Origin: an uncultured Cryomorphaceae bacterium
GTDB taxonomy: Bacteria; Bacteroidota; Bacteroidia; Flavobacteriales; Schleiferiaceae
Assembly: GCA_937120475.1 (NCBI GenBank)
Contig: CAKZJV010000007.1
Span: 2,248,068-2,312,067, forward strand
Reading direction: 5' to 3'
Length of the DNA stretch: 64,000 nucleotides
Below the pieces are notes generated by a model. It worked only from the letters and a program-made list of their open reading frames with translations. It was not told the DNA's origin and did not search any database. Both the position numbers and the translations under genes were made by a program. Positions 46,141 through 54,523 of the stretch are shown here, in pieces (position 1 is the first letter of the stretch; each line of letters starts with the position of its first letter).

Positions 46141-46214
46141 CTCCTCCTCTTGGGCTCGAACCAAGGACCCTCTGATTAACAGTCAGATGCTCTAACCAAC
46201 TGAGCTAAGGAGGA
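46141..46214 (-). tRNA. tRNA-Asn (anticodon GTT)
   Basis: The minus strand folds into a full cloverleaf of 74 bases. Acceptor TCCTCCT pairs with AGGAGGA, the D arm reads AGCTCAGTTGGTTAGAGC, the anticodon loop CTGTTAATC carries GTT, and the T arm is CTTGGTTCGAGCCCAAG. The discriminator is G and CCA is not encoded. Confidence 0.95.
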
Positions 46215-46296
46215 ATATTATGCACCGCTTACGGTGCTCATTATTTAACAACAACCTTACTTATTCTGCCGGAAGTGCTTTTGCTCAATTCTGAGC

Positions 46297-46330
46297 CCTG
46301 CCTGCCGGCAGGCAGGTAAGGAGGAATATT
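46297..46330 (-). repeat. Partial tRNA-Asn 5' copy interrupted by a perfect 20-base palindrome
   Basis: The plus strand reads CTGAGC, then CCTGCCTGCC-GGCAGGCAGG (46297-46316 region), then TAAGGAGGAATATT (46317-46330). Joined without the palindrome, CTGAGCTAAGGAGGAATATT is identical to the 5' end and leader of tRNA-Asn at 46200-46219. So the tRNA start was duplicated and a 20-base perfect inverted repeat is sitting inside the copy. The copy is upstream of the real tRNA on the minus strand. Confidence 0.7.
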
Positions 46331-46410
46331 TTTCCCCTCAAAAAGGGCTGCAATATTAGCACCTTTCTTGAAATTACACAATATTTGCGGCAAATTTCAA
46401 AAAACAAAAA

Positions 46411-47337
46411 ATGAGCCTTTTAATTGTAGGTACCGTAGCCTTTGATGAATTGATTACGCCTTTTGGTGAGTCGGGCAGAATTATGGGAGGATCAGCCACT
46501 TATGCTGGCTTAGCGGCCTCGAACTTTATGAGCGATATTCAACTGGTTTCCATCATCGGTGAGGATTACCCACAGGAATACCTCAACCGCTTTAGCAAGC
46601 GCAACATGGATATTCGTGGAATAAAAACAGTTGAAGGCGGAAAGACTTTCTTTTGGAAGGGAAAATATCACAACGACATGAACAGTCGCGATACGCTGGA
46701 AACACAGCTTAATGTATTGGCTGAATTTGATCCCGAGCTGCCTGAAGCGTACCGCAATACGGAGTTCCTGATGCTGGGTAACCTAACCCCCGCGGTGCAG
46801 ATGAAGGTTTTGGAGCAGATGAATGAAAGGCCCAAGCTGGTGGTTATGGACACCATGAATTTTTGGATGGACAACAGCTGGGATGAGCTGATGGAAGTTC
46901 TCAAAAAAGTGGATGTGCTCACCATTAACGATGAAGAGGCCCGCCAATTGAGTGGCGAATATTCCCTGGTAAAGGCGGCTCAAAAAATTCATAGCCTGGG
47001 CCCCAAATACCTGATTATAAAAAAAGGAGAACACGGAGCCCTGCTGTTTGGGGAGGGAGAGGTGTTTTTTGCACCAGCTTTGCCCCTGGAAGAGGTTTTT
47101 GACCCTACCGGTGCTGGCGATACTTTTGCCGGAGGCTTTATTGGCTTCCTGGCCCACAGTCGCGACATTTCTTTTGAAAACATGAAGCGGGCGGTAATTT
47201 TCGGTTCGGCCCTGGCTTCATTTTGTGTAGAAGCTTTTGGTGTGGAGCGTATCGCTGAGATCAATACGGGAGAAATGAATGCGCGCGTTCAGGAGTTTAT
47301 CGGACTAACCCAGTTTGAGGTGAGCCTCCAGTCTTAA
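46411..47337 (+). CDS. PfkB-family carbohydrate kinase
   Basis: A ribokinase-fold sugar or nucleoside kinase, 308 residues. The N-terminal PfkB glycine motif is GGSATYAGLAASNF and the C-terminal signature with the catalytic Asp is DPTGAGDTFAGGF. The short lid and acceptor-binding residues do not identify the sugar; adenosine-kinase-like and sugar kinases of unknown substrate exist in this group in Bacteroidota. It is transcribed alone and ends at a clear terminator. Confidence 0.85.
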   Translation: MSLLIVGTVAFDELITPFGESGRIMGGSATYAGLAASNFMSDIQLVSIIGEDYPQEYLNRFSKRNMDIRGIKTVEGGKTFFWKGKYHNDMNSRDTLETQLNVLAEFDPELPEAYRNTEFLMLGNLTPAVQMKVLEQMNERPKLVVMDTMNFWMDNSWDELMEVLKKVDVLTINDEEARQLSGEYSLVKAAQKIHSLGPKYLIIKKGEHGALLFGEGEVFFAPALPLEEVFDPTGAGDTFAGGFIGFLAHSRDISFENMKRAVIFGSALASFCVEAFGVERIAEINTGEMNARVQEFIGLTQFEVSLQS

Positions 47338-47362
47338 AAAAATAACCTCGCTAAAAATATAA

Positions 47363-47386
47363 GCCTCCCCAGCGGGAGGCTTTTTT
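47363..47386 (+). terminator. Intrinsic terminator after the PfkB kinase
   Basis: GCCTCCC and GGGAGGC pair perfectly around a 4-base loop (CAGC), followed by six T. It lies 25 bases after the stop. Confidence 0.9.
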
Positions 47387-47524
47387 ATATCCCTCCAACG
47401 GGTAATAAACAACGATTGTTAAAAAAATAGGACATAGACCCAACCCACCTTTAGAAAAGTACGTGTATAGGGGTGAAGCGAATCTTACGGGTTTAATATT
47501 GTCGCTAACCTGTGAAATATTTTT

Positions 47525-47536
47525 CGGTTATAACCG
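47525..47536. promoter_or_regulatory. 12-base palindrome upstream of the ECF sigma gene
   Basis: CGGTTATAACCG is a perfect palindrome 45 bases before the sigma factor start, in a 244-base intergenic region with no other recognised element. It could be an operator, but this is unsupported beyond symmetry. Confidence 0.3.
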
Positions 47537-47581
47537 GGTAGGTGGATTATAATTAAATTCGCCTTCCTGGTTTTTTAACGA

Positions 47582-48142
47582 ATGAATGTAGAGAAAGAAC
47601 TACTTGAAGGATGTAAAAACGAAAATCGTAGGGCTCAGCATGAGCTGTACAAAAAGTGCTACAGTATTCTTCTGTCCGTATGCTTTCGCTACGAGCGCAA
47701 CAAGGAAGACGCAGAGTTCCTTTTGAATAAGGCGTTTTACAAAATATTGAAAAACCTCAAAAAGTACGATGACAAAGTGCCCTTTGAGGCCTGGATACGG
47801 AGAATTACCATCAACACGGTAATAGATAATTACAGGAAAAACAAAAAGAACAAGGTAGATTATGTGGAAGAGCCGATGACACTGGCACCGGTACAATCCA
47901 TGGACTTTAATGAGGCGGAGCAGAAATACGATGCCGAAGAGTTACAAAGACTCATTGACCGGTTACCACCGGTTAGTAAAAAAGTGTTTAATCTTTATGT
48001 GATTGATGGATACAATCACAAAGAGATTGGCGAAAAGTTGGATATGAGTGAGGGCACCAGTAAATGGCATCTGAGCAGTGCCCGTAAAAAGCTCAAGGAA
48101 TTGCTACAGCAATTGCGAAATAATGTAGCGATGTTGTTATGA
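47582..48142 (+). CDS. RNA polymerase sigma-70 factor, ECF type
   Basis: A 186-residue ECF sigma factor with region 2 (RAQHELYKKCYSILLSVCFRY, then FEAWIRRITINTVID) and region 4 (LPPVSKKVFNLYVIDGYNHKEIGEKLDMSEGTSKWHL), the latter with the helix-turn-helix. Its stop overlaps the start of the next gene (ATGA), as is usual for a sigma factor and its regulator. The partner is probably the anti-sigma-like N-terminus of the next protein. Confidence 0.9.
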   Translation: MNVEKELLEGCKNENRRAQHELYKKCYSILLSVCFRYERNKEDAEFLLNKAFYKILKNLKKYDDKVPFEAWIRRITINTVIDNYRKNKKNKVDYVEEPMTLAPVQSMDFNEAEQKYDAEELQRLIDRLPPVSKKVFNLYVIDGYNHKEIGEKLDMSEGTSKWHLSSARKKLKELLQQLRNNVAMLL

Positions 48143-49383
48143 CGGACCAAGAACTAGACAAACTATTTAAGGCGAAACTAGATAGCCGTGAGTTCGAGTA
48201 TAATCCCTCGAACTGGAAGGCTATGGAGTCCATGCTGGACCAGGATAAAAAAGGACTGGCCTTTTTCTGGTGGAGCAGTGCAGCGGTGGTGCTTTTTGGA
48301 ATGCTGGTACTGGGGGCCCTGTGGTGGGCACCTGTTTCGGAACGGCAAATTACGGATCAAACCCAAAAAGGTGTTCCTGAAGCCCCTGTCGTAAGCGACC
48401 ATGAAGATGCAAGCCAGCCGTCTGCCGCTGGTGAAAGTGAGACCACCAATACCGATCAGGTTACCGGTGAAAACCTGGACATAGCCATTCAAAACAATAC
48501 GGTAATTAGCGGGAATGAAGACGATAAGCCTACAACCGCTGACTCCGGTACCAAAGTGACCAGCCCCGCTGCCCCAAGTGAAGAAACACCCACTTCAAAA
48601 TATGGTGAGGAGAGTCGCTGGGCCGCAGCTGGAGAAAATTATACCCGAGCAGAGCCGTACCAATCCATTGGTCTTAAGCTGCTTTCGTGGAATGATCTAC
48701 CATACGCCATGCAGCCCGAAAGCTCACTTCTCAAACCCATAAGCCCGCAAGCGATAGACCCTGCGGCTCTACGCAAGTTTCAGGCGCAGCATGAACTGTG
48801 GATTCAGGCCGGGCCTGATTTTACACGGTCATTTAATGATAATCAACTGGCCACCGGTTGGCTGGTAGGCCTGCAATACCGTTACCGGTTTGCCAGGAAC
48901 TGGAGTTTTGAAACCGGCCTGAACTACAACGCCCGTACCTCACTGGGCATCACTCGTACTACCGACAGTGTATATTTCAATTTTGGACAGGAAACCTTAA
49001 ACACCGAAAACCGCTATAAACGCCTGGATTATATAGAAGTGCCCTTTACCCTGGGTTATGACATTAACCCCAAACATCAGTTTGCAGCGGGTTTCTATAC
49101 CTCGGTATTGATCAATGTAAACCGTGAAAAGGAAAGTACAACCTTCCCTTTCAAAGGTGGGGTGGAAATCAAAACTACGGATGAAAACGGGGTTAGCGAT
49201 GCTTTCAATACCCTGGATTACGGATTAACCGGATCTTACTTTTTCCGGTACCACCCGCAGATGAGCCTGGGCTTACAGTTTAAGTATGGGTTTAGCGATA
49301 TTACCACCGACCGCGCTGAGGAGCTGAACCCTCACCACCGCAATGTAAATGCAAGGGTAATACTGCGGTATCGCCTCTATTAA
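48139..49383 (+). CDS. Outer-membrane beta-barrel domain protein with cytoplasmic N-terminus and one TM helix
   Basis: Residues 1-38 (MTDQELDKLFKAKLDSREFEYNPSNW region) are charged and cytoplasmic-looking, like the short N-terminus of anti-sigma factors. A membrane helix follows at about 42-64 (FFWWSSAAVVLFGMLVLGALWW). A low-complexity linker of about 150 residues rich in Thr, Ser and Glu leads to a C-terminal beta-barrel-like domain from about 215 to the end (GWLVGLQYRYRFARNWSFETGLNYN, end VILRYRLY). There is no cleavable signal peptide. Such barrel-fused partners of ECF sigma factors are seen in Bacteroidota. The protein could link outer-membrane state to the sigma factor; how both ends are placed is unclear. 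Confidence 0.75.
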   Translation: MTDQELDKLFKAKLDSREFEYNPSNWKAMESMLDQDKKGLAFFWWSSAAVVLFGMLVLGALWWAPVSERQITDQTQKGVPEAPVVSDHEDASQPSAAGESETTNTDQVTGENLDIAIQNNTVISGNEDDKPTTADSGTKVTSPAAPSEETPTSKYGEESRWAAAGENYTRAEPYQSIGLKLLSWNDLPYAMQPESSLLKPISPQAIDPAALRKFQAQHELWIQAGPDFTRSFNDNQLATGWLVGLQYRYRFARNWSFETGLNYNARTSLGITRTTDSVYFNFGQETLNTENRYKRLDYIEVPFTLGYDINPKHQFAAGFYTSVLINVNREKESTTFPFKGGVEIKTTDENGVSDAFNTLDYGLTGSYFFRYHPQMSLGLQFKYGFSDITTDRAEELNPHHRNVNARVILRYRLY

Positions 49384-49418
49384 TCAGAAATAAATAAGGA
49401 AACGAAACCGGGCCGGGC

Positions 49419-49916
49419 TTATTCGAACTCGATAAGAATCTGGTTTTTCTCCACCGGTTTACCCACTTCCACCGCAATGCTTTTAACCGTGGCCTCACTG
49501 GCTGCTTTCAGCACATTTTCCATTTTCATGGCTTCCAGCACCAAAAGAGGATCACCTTTGCTAACCTGGTCACCCTCTTTAACCTCTATGGATAAAACCA
49601 GGCCGGGCATCGGTGCTTTCAAATCGTTAAGAGCACCGCTGGCCAGGTCTTCCATACCCAACTCCTCCAATAACAGGTCAAACCGGTCTTTGGCCTCTAC
49701 AGTGTAGTTATGGCCGTTAACCTGCAGCGTGAAAGTCTTGCTTTCGTAGTCGGTTTCCACAAAAGAAATGCGGTAACTCTTATGGTCCTTTAAAAGGTGC
49801 AGCCCGTTATTTTCCTTCACCAGGTTCAATTCGTAATCAGCTCCGTTTATAACGCCCGAAACAGCGTTGTGCGGGGCCATTTCAAATTCCTTATCGCCAA
49901 CTTTTATTTTATACAT
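49419..49916 (-). CDS. Biotin carboxyl carrier protein domain protein
   Basis: A 165-residue protein whose C-terminal biotinyl domain (residues 98-165) carries EAMKMEN with Lys131 as the biotin site. The N-terminal 90 residues are a small beta domain found in the carrier subunits of acyl-CoA carboxylases in Bacteroidota. Which carboxylase it serves (propionyl-, acetyl- or methylmalonyl-type) cannot be told here, since no carboxylase gene is adjacent. The -7 box TAAATTTG ends about 5 bases before the ATG, so the mRNA may be leaderless. Confidence 0.85.
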   Translation of the reverse strand: MYKIKVGDKEFEMAPHNAVSGVINGADYELNLVKENNGLHLLKDHKSYRISFVETDYESKTFTLQVNGHNYTVEAKDRFDLLLEELGMEDLASGALNDLKAPMPGLVLSIEVKEGDQVSKGDPLLVLEAMKMENVLKAASEATVKSIAVEVGKPVEKNQILIEFE

Positions 49917-49920
49917 GCTA

Positions 49921-49928
49921 CAAATTTA
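49921..49928 (-). promoter_or_regulatory. -7 promoter element for the biotin carrier gene
   Basis: TAAATTTG on the minus strand (CAAATTTA on the plus) is an exact TAnnTTTG match ending only 5 bases before the start codon at 49916. Confidence 0.45.
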
Positions 49929-49939
49929 CAGTGGTCCAG

Positions 49940-49947
49940 TATTTTTG
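49940..49947 (+). promoter_or_regulatory. -7 promoter element for the M1-like gene
   Basis: TATTTTTG on the plus strand is an exact TAnnTTTG match 23 bases before the ATG at 49970. It diverges from the minus-strand box 12 bases away. Confidence 0.45.
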
Positions 49948-49969
49948 CCACCTTATCAGCTAAAGCAGC

Positions 49970-51694
49970 ATGCAAAGATGCCTTTTTTTATTGGTATGCC
50001 TTATAACCGTTGGCACGGCTAAGGGACAGGGTGTGGACGTATTGCATACGGAACTATCTATTTATGCCCGCGACACCTTTCCTGATGAACTGGCTGTAAA
50101 ATGCTACCTGGATATAAAAGTGCCGGATAACCAACAAAGCCTCCGGTTCGACTTTTTACCAGAACGCTTGCACAATGTCCGCATCAAACAGGGGCGTCTA
50201 AAAGACTTTGTACCTTATCAAAAGAAAGAAAACCAATTAACGGTGGATCTGGCTTCCTGGCCCAACCGGCCGGAGAGGATTACCCTGGCTTTTGACTATA
50301 CCATTGATCTTTTAAACCCCGATACCAAACCTTACGTGAGAAACGGAGTAGGCGTTTTGGCCCTGAACGGATTCAACGCCTACAGTGATAACGGCTTATC
50401 CTTGAACGGGCTCTTTTTCCCCGCTCGCGCCAGTGACCCCAGCACTTTTAGTGTTAACATTAGCGTACCTGGAAATTTTGAGGTTTTTACAGTGGGCGAA
50501 CCGACCTTTAAAGTAAGTGACCCGGCCGGGCTGGTACACCATTTCTGGAATTGCAAACAAGCGATACACGCTACTTCTTTTTACCTGATATGTGGAGCCT
50601 TAGAGGAAGATGAATTGGAAGACCTGGATGAAGTTTATGGTTTTACGGATGCTGACCTGGGAGCAGCCGAGGCCATTAAGCTCCGAAGCCGTTACAAAGA
50701 GTGGCTCAGCTTTTTAAAGCAACACCTCAATTTTGAAATAGGGGATGAGCAGTTGTTAAGAGTAGATAGCATGGCCAGCCTGTCAACCCCTCGCATCAGG
50801 CTTCCCCTTAGCGACCATTATCTGGATGATGCCATCGCGGGCCAGCTGCTGTTGGAAGCAACGCAAAGCGATAGCCTGAAGTCCGCGTACCTCTTTTACC
50901 TTTCGGAGAAGCAAAAGCGTGACGAGGCCACACAAAGGCTAGAGGTTCAAAATTACCTGGAGAAGAAGGCTCCTGATACGAGCCTGGCGGCAGCCGACAT
51001 TTACACCCTGAGCGCAGAGTGGTTGCAAAACTTTTACCCTGACTTCCGTGAGCGTTTACTGCGAAGCCCGCAAGGATGGCGGTACCCCGATAGTTCTGCC
51101 CACCTCAACTATGTGGACTCCATACGGAAAAACAAGGTGTTGCCACGCCTGAAGGTGAGCTACCGCTACCGTGAAGGTCAGCAGGAGATTAGCCTGGAGC
51201 AAGAAGAAGCTTTCGGCCACCCATTGGCTATTCCCTTGGAAATTACGGTGTATTTACGTGATACCGTACTTCGTCAAAACCAGGTGGGTAGTGCCGTGGC
51301 CAGCGAAACCTTCAGCCTTGCAGCCGATGGCTCGCCCCAGGCCGTGGCGGTAAACTTCGGCCCCTATTTTCCCGCTTATGTGGAGGACGTGCGCCCGGAC
51401 GTTTATAACCTATACCAGCTTTCCAATGCCACCAATGAGGCGGAAAGAATGGATGCCTTAACCCGGCTTTTTCAAACCAGTAATGCCAACCTTTTTTCAA
51501 CCGCCCTGGGTATTGCTATGGACGACCGCCAGGCGGCTATCCGGCTGATGGCCCTGGAAAGGGCAGGGAGCCTAAATATACCCGCTCAGCAAAAATTGAA
51601 GGATACCCTCATAAGTCTGGCCGAAAAAGACCCTGACCTGGAAGTACGTAAAACAGCACAGGGGCTGGTCTCAAAATATTATGGCTCAAAGTAA
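49970..51694 (+). CDS. M1 aminopeptidase-like protein without the zinc motif
   Basis: A secreted protein of 574 residues; the signal peptide ends near residue 19 (GTAKGQ). Residues 20-230 form a beta-rich domain like the N-terminal saddle of M1 aminopeptidases, including the HATSFYLICGAL strand. A helical region and a C-terminal repeat-like part follow. No HEXXH zinc motif nor the downstream Glu is present, so it should not hydrolyse peptides; a binding or scaffold role is inferred. Full catalytic-domain length is also missing compared with M1 enzymes (600-900). It is transcribed upstream of rseP. Confidence 0.6.
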   Translation: MQRCLFLLVCLITVGTAKGQGVDVLHTELSIYARDTFPDELAVKCYLDIKVPDNQQSLRFDFLPERLHNVRIKQGRLKDFVPYQKKENQLTVDLASWPNRPERITLAFDYTIDLLNPDTKPYVRNGVGVLALNGFNAYSDNGLSLNGLFFPARASDPSTFSVNISVPGNFEVFTVGEPTFKVSDPAGLVHHFWNCKQAIHATSFYLICGALEEDELEDLDEVYGFTDADLGAAEAIKLRSRYKEWLSFLKQHLNFEIGDEQLLRVDSMASLSTPRIRLPLSDHYLDDAIAGQLLLEATQSDSLKSAYLFYLSEKQKRDEATQRLEVQNYLEKKAPDTSLAAADIYTLSAEWLQNFYPDFRERLLRSPQGWRYPDSSAHLNYVDSIRKNKVLPRLKVSYRYREGQQEISLEQEEAFGHPLAIPLEITVYLRDTVLRQNQVGSAVASETFSLAADGSPQAVAVNFGPYFPAYVEDVRPDVYNLYQLSNATNEAERMDALTRLFQTSNANLFSTALGIAMDDRQAAIRLMALERAGSLNIPAQQKLKDTLISLAEKDPDLEVRKTAQGLVSKYYGSK

Positions 51695-51705
51695 AAGCGA
51701 TACCG

Positions 51706-51713
51706 TAAATTTG
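51706..51713 (+). promoter_or_regulatory. Putative -7 promoter element for rseP
   Basis: TAAATTTG is an exact TAnnTTTG match 61 bases before the rseP ATG. No good TTG box was found upstream. Confidence 0.4.
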
Positions 51714-51774
51714 CAGGCTTCAAACTAAAGGGCTAAAACAACCGTTGAAGCCTTTCGGAGATTAAAACGAAGAC

Positions 51775-53106
51775 ATGGACATTCTGATACAGGCGTCTCA
51801 ATTTATACTAAGCCTTTCCCTCCTGATCGTATTGCACGAGATGGGCCACTTTATACCCGCTAAGCTTTTTAAAACCAAGGTGGAGAAGTTTTACCTCTTT
51901 TTCGACCCCTGGTTTTCAGTATTCAAGAAAAAAATAGGCGGTACTGAATACGGTATCGGGTGGTTGCCCTTGGGAGGCTACGTAAAAATAGCGGGCATGA
52001 TCGATGAGAGCATGGATAAGGAGCAGATGCAACAGCCTCCACAACCCTGGGAATTCCGGTCTAAACCGGCCTGGCAACGTTTGATTATTATGGTGGGCGG
52101 GGTAACCGTTAACGTAATACTCGCTATGGTTATTTATGCCGGAATGCTGATGTATTACGGGGAAGAATATTTGCCGAATGAAAATCTGAAGTACGGCATT
52201 ACAGCCGATAGTACCGCCCAGGCCCTGGGTTTTCGTGATGGTGACCGCGTAGTTGCGGTGGGTGACAAAAAGATCGAACGTTTTTCGGATATATCCCTCG
52301 AAATCCTTTTAGGGGATAAGGGAGATATAACGGTAGAGCGTAACGGCAGTACCGAAGAGTTTTCCATTTCGGCTGATCAGAAATCCCGCATTATCGACTC
52401 CCAAAAATCATTGGTAGGTGTGCGCATGCCCTTTGTAGTGGCCGAGGTGGTAGATTCATCCGCAGCGGCAGCGGCCGGTTTAATGGCTGGTGACAGCCTA
52501 ACCGGAGTGAACGGCCAAAATATGGCGTATTACCATGAATATCCACAATACTTAAAGGATAAGGCCGGTGAAGAGATTACTTTGAGCTTTGTACGTGGAG
52601 GTGAACCCATGCAGGCTGTTCTCCAAATACCAGGTGAAGGAGAAATGAAGGGAGCGATGGGTGTTTTGGCACATCCGATTGATCGATACGTGGATTTTAG
52701 TTATACCCGTTACGGCTTTTTTGAGGCCATACCGGCCGGAATTCAAAAATCGGGTAAAGTGCTCACCGATTACGTGCGTCAATTTAAGTTGATTGCCAAC
52801 CCCGAAACCGGTGCTTACAAACACGTGGGGGGCTTTTTAATGATTGCCAACCAGTACAGCACGGACTGGGACTGGCAACGCTTTTGGGCCTTTACCGCCT
52901 TCCTGAGTATTATGCTGGCTTTTCTGAATATTCTGCCCATTCCGGCATTGGATGGGGGCCACGTAGTGTTTGTGCTTTGGGAGATGATCACCGGCCGCAA
53001 ACCCCCGGAAAAGGTGCTGGAGTATGCCCAGATTGTGGGTTTTGTGATCTTGTTGGCCCTGATTGTTCTGGCCAACGGAAACGACATCCTTAAGCTGTTT
53101 AAATAA
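51775..53106 (+). CDS. rseP: Site-2 intramembrane metalloprotease RseP
   Basis: RseP cuts transmembrane anti-sigma factors and remnant signal peptides. The zinc motif HEMGH (residues 21-25) lies in the first membrane helix, PDZ-like domains fill the middle (about 130-290) and the third zinc ligand is in ILPIPALDGGH near the C-terminus. The 443-residue length is normal. In this genome, substrates could include the anti-sigma-like N-terminus of the 48139 protein; inference only. The 141 bases after it hold nothing I can identify. Confidence 0.93.
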   Translation: MDILIQASQFILSLSLLIVLHEMGHFIPAKLFKTKVEKFYLFFDPWFSVFKKKIGGTEYGIGWLPLGGYVKIAGMIDESMDKEQMQQPPQPWEFRSKPAWQRLIIMVGGVTVNVILAMVIYAGMLMYYGEEYLPNENLKYGITADSTAQALGFRDGDRVVAVGDKKIERFSDISLEILLGDKGDITVERNGSTEEFSISADQKSRIIDSQKSLVGVRMPFVVAEVVDSSAAAAAGLMAGDSLTGVNGQNMAYYHEYPQYLKDKAGEEITLSFVRGGEPMQAVLQIPGEGEMKGAMGVLAHPIDRYVDFSYTRYGFFEAIPAGIQKSGKVLTDYVRQFKLIANPETGAYKHVGGFLMIANQYSTDWDWQRFWAFTAFLSIMLAFLNILPIPALDGGHVVFVLWEMITGRKPPEKVLEYAQIVGFVILLALIVLANGNDILKLFK

Positions 53107-53247
53107 CAAGGTCTATTTTCCAGGGCTTTTTTGGAGGCACCGTCTGCGCTTTCCGAAGAGAGACGGAACCACCACAACCCACTAAACCTTTTGGATAAGG
53201 TGAGTGCCGGACTTAAGCTTGTGTATGCAAAGTTAGAGGCACTGGAG

Positions 53248-53694
53248 TTATAGCTCCATCACCATGTAGTATAGGTCATAGCCTTTGGCCCAGTAATCTT
53301 TTTCCACTTTTTTCAATTGAAAGCCCATCTTACGGTAAAAGCCATCAGTGAGCTGGCTGGTACGGACGATAACCCATTTTAAATGCGGCTGGGAACGAAT
53401 GCGTTGCAAGCGATATTCACAGAGTTGGCGGCCCAGGCCCTTACCGTGGTGGTCGGGGTGAATCATAGCCCAGGCGAAAACGGCCGTGGAGCCATCGGAT
53501 TCATAGCACACCCCTCCGCAACCCAATAGCTTAGCTCCGCTTTCTACTATAAAGTTATCCCCTTCGGCAGTGCGCAGGTAATTTTCGAAACCAGCTCTTT
53601 CGGATGGGTCAAAATACTGAGGTGTGTTGAGGTCAAAAATGTAAAGGAGCCGGTTAAGGTCGCCTGGAGAATAAGGCCTTATATGAGTCAACAT
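53248..53694 (-). CDS. GNAT-family N-acetyltransferase
   Basis: A single GNAT domain of 148 residues; the acetyl-CoA binding motif HPDHHGKGLGRQLCEYRLQ (the (Q/R)xxGxG/A motif) is at about residues 86-104, and the C-terminal DGFYRKMGFQLKK fits motif B. Substrate unknown. Confidence 0.85.
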   Translation of the reverse strand: MLTHIRPYSPGDLNRLLYIFDLNTPQYFDPSERAGFENYLRTAEGDNFIVESGAKLLGCGGVCYESDGSTAVFAWAMIHPDHHGKGLGRQLCEYRLQRIRSQPHLKWVIVRTSQLTDGFYRKMGFQLKKVEKDYWAKGYDLYYMVMEL

Positions 53695-53790
53695 TTTTTA
53701 AGCATTAATTTTTTTTCCAGGAATGTCCACCTCGCTCATTTTAGTTTCGTCATTAAAGTAATAATTCAATAATCATTAAAAACTTTAAGC

Positions 53791-54129
53791 ATGAAAAAAT
53801 TCATTGTATTGTATCATGTTCCGGCATCTGTGATGGCTGAAAGAGCCAATATGGAAGTCTCCGAAGAACAAAAGGCGGAAGGCATGAAAGCCTGGATGGA
53901 CTGGAAAGAAAGATCAGGAGATGCCATTGTTGACCTGGGAGCACCGCTCATGGGTGGTGAGAGTTTGGGAAACGGTGGTAATTGGGCACCGAGTAATAGG
54001 GAAGTGGCCGGGTATAGCATTGTGCAGGCTTCCGATAAAGACCAGGCCAAGACCTTTTTTAAAGGCCACCCTCACTTGCATTGGGCAGAAGGTGCCAGCC
54101 TTGAAATTCACGAAGTAGCCCCCATGTAG
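53791..54129 (+). CDS. YCII-related protein
   Basis: A 112-residue YCII/DGPF-like protein (IVLYHVPASVM at the start; the C-terminal part has FFKGHPHLHWAEGASLEIHEV). The fold is a ferredoxin-like alpha-beta barrel often found with ECF42-type sigma factors. Its cellular role is unknown. It is the first gene of a module with the next YCII-like gene and the sigma factor, all co-directional. Confidence 0.8.
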   Translation: MKKFIVLYHVPASVMAERANMEVSEEQKAEGMKAWMDWKERSGDAIVDLGAPLMGGESLGNGGNWAPSNREVAGYSIVQASDKDQAKTFFKGHPHLHWAEGASLEIHEVAPM

Positions 54130-54172
54130 GCTGCTCTATTTTTTTAATTTTAAAATCTAAAGATCAGAAAGT

Positions 54173-54523
54173 ATGAAAGACTTTATGTTAATTTTTCTCG
54201 GGCCCAGTTACCAAACACTGAACCTCTCTCCGGAGGAAATACAAGGACGTATGGGCCGTTGGTTTGCGTGGCACGATAAAATGGAAAAAGCCGGGGTTAT
54301 GGTAAAAGGAGATGCCTTAACCGATACGGTAAAGCGGGTGAGCGGGCCTGACATGACCGTTACGGATGTTTCGGCTACCGAACTAAAGGAGCTGGTAGGC
54401 GGATACTACATTGTGAAGGCCAAGGATTTTGACGGGGCCATTAAGATTGCCGAGGACTATCCCGATTATGATCAGGGGGGAACCGTTGAGGTTCGTGAAG
54501 TCATGGTTTTCGATCAGGAATGA
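54173..54523 (+). CDS. YCII-related protein, second copy
   Basis: A 116-residue YCII-like protein (MLIFLGPSYQ, then GGYYIVKAKDFDGAIKIAEDYPDY, the DGPF-type signature). It is diverged from the first copy. Its stop overlaps the start of the sigma factor gene (ATGA), which suggests coupled translation. Confidence 0.82.
   Translation: MKDFMLIFLGPSYQTLNLSPEEIQGRMGRWFAWHDKMEKAGVMVKGDALTDTVKRVSGPDMTVTDVSATELKELVGGYYIVKAKDFDGAIKIAEDYPDYDQGGTVEVREVMVFDQE

Noticed and set aside
53107..53247. Open plus-strand frame after rseP
   Set aside because: It is short, has no start codon and no recognisable family; taken as ordinary intergenic DNA.
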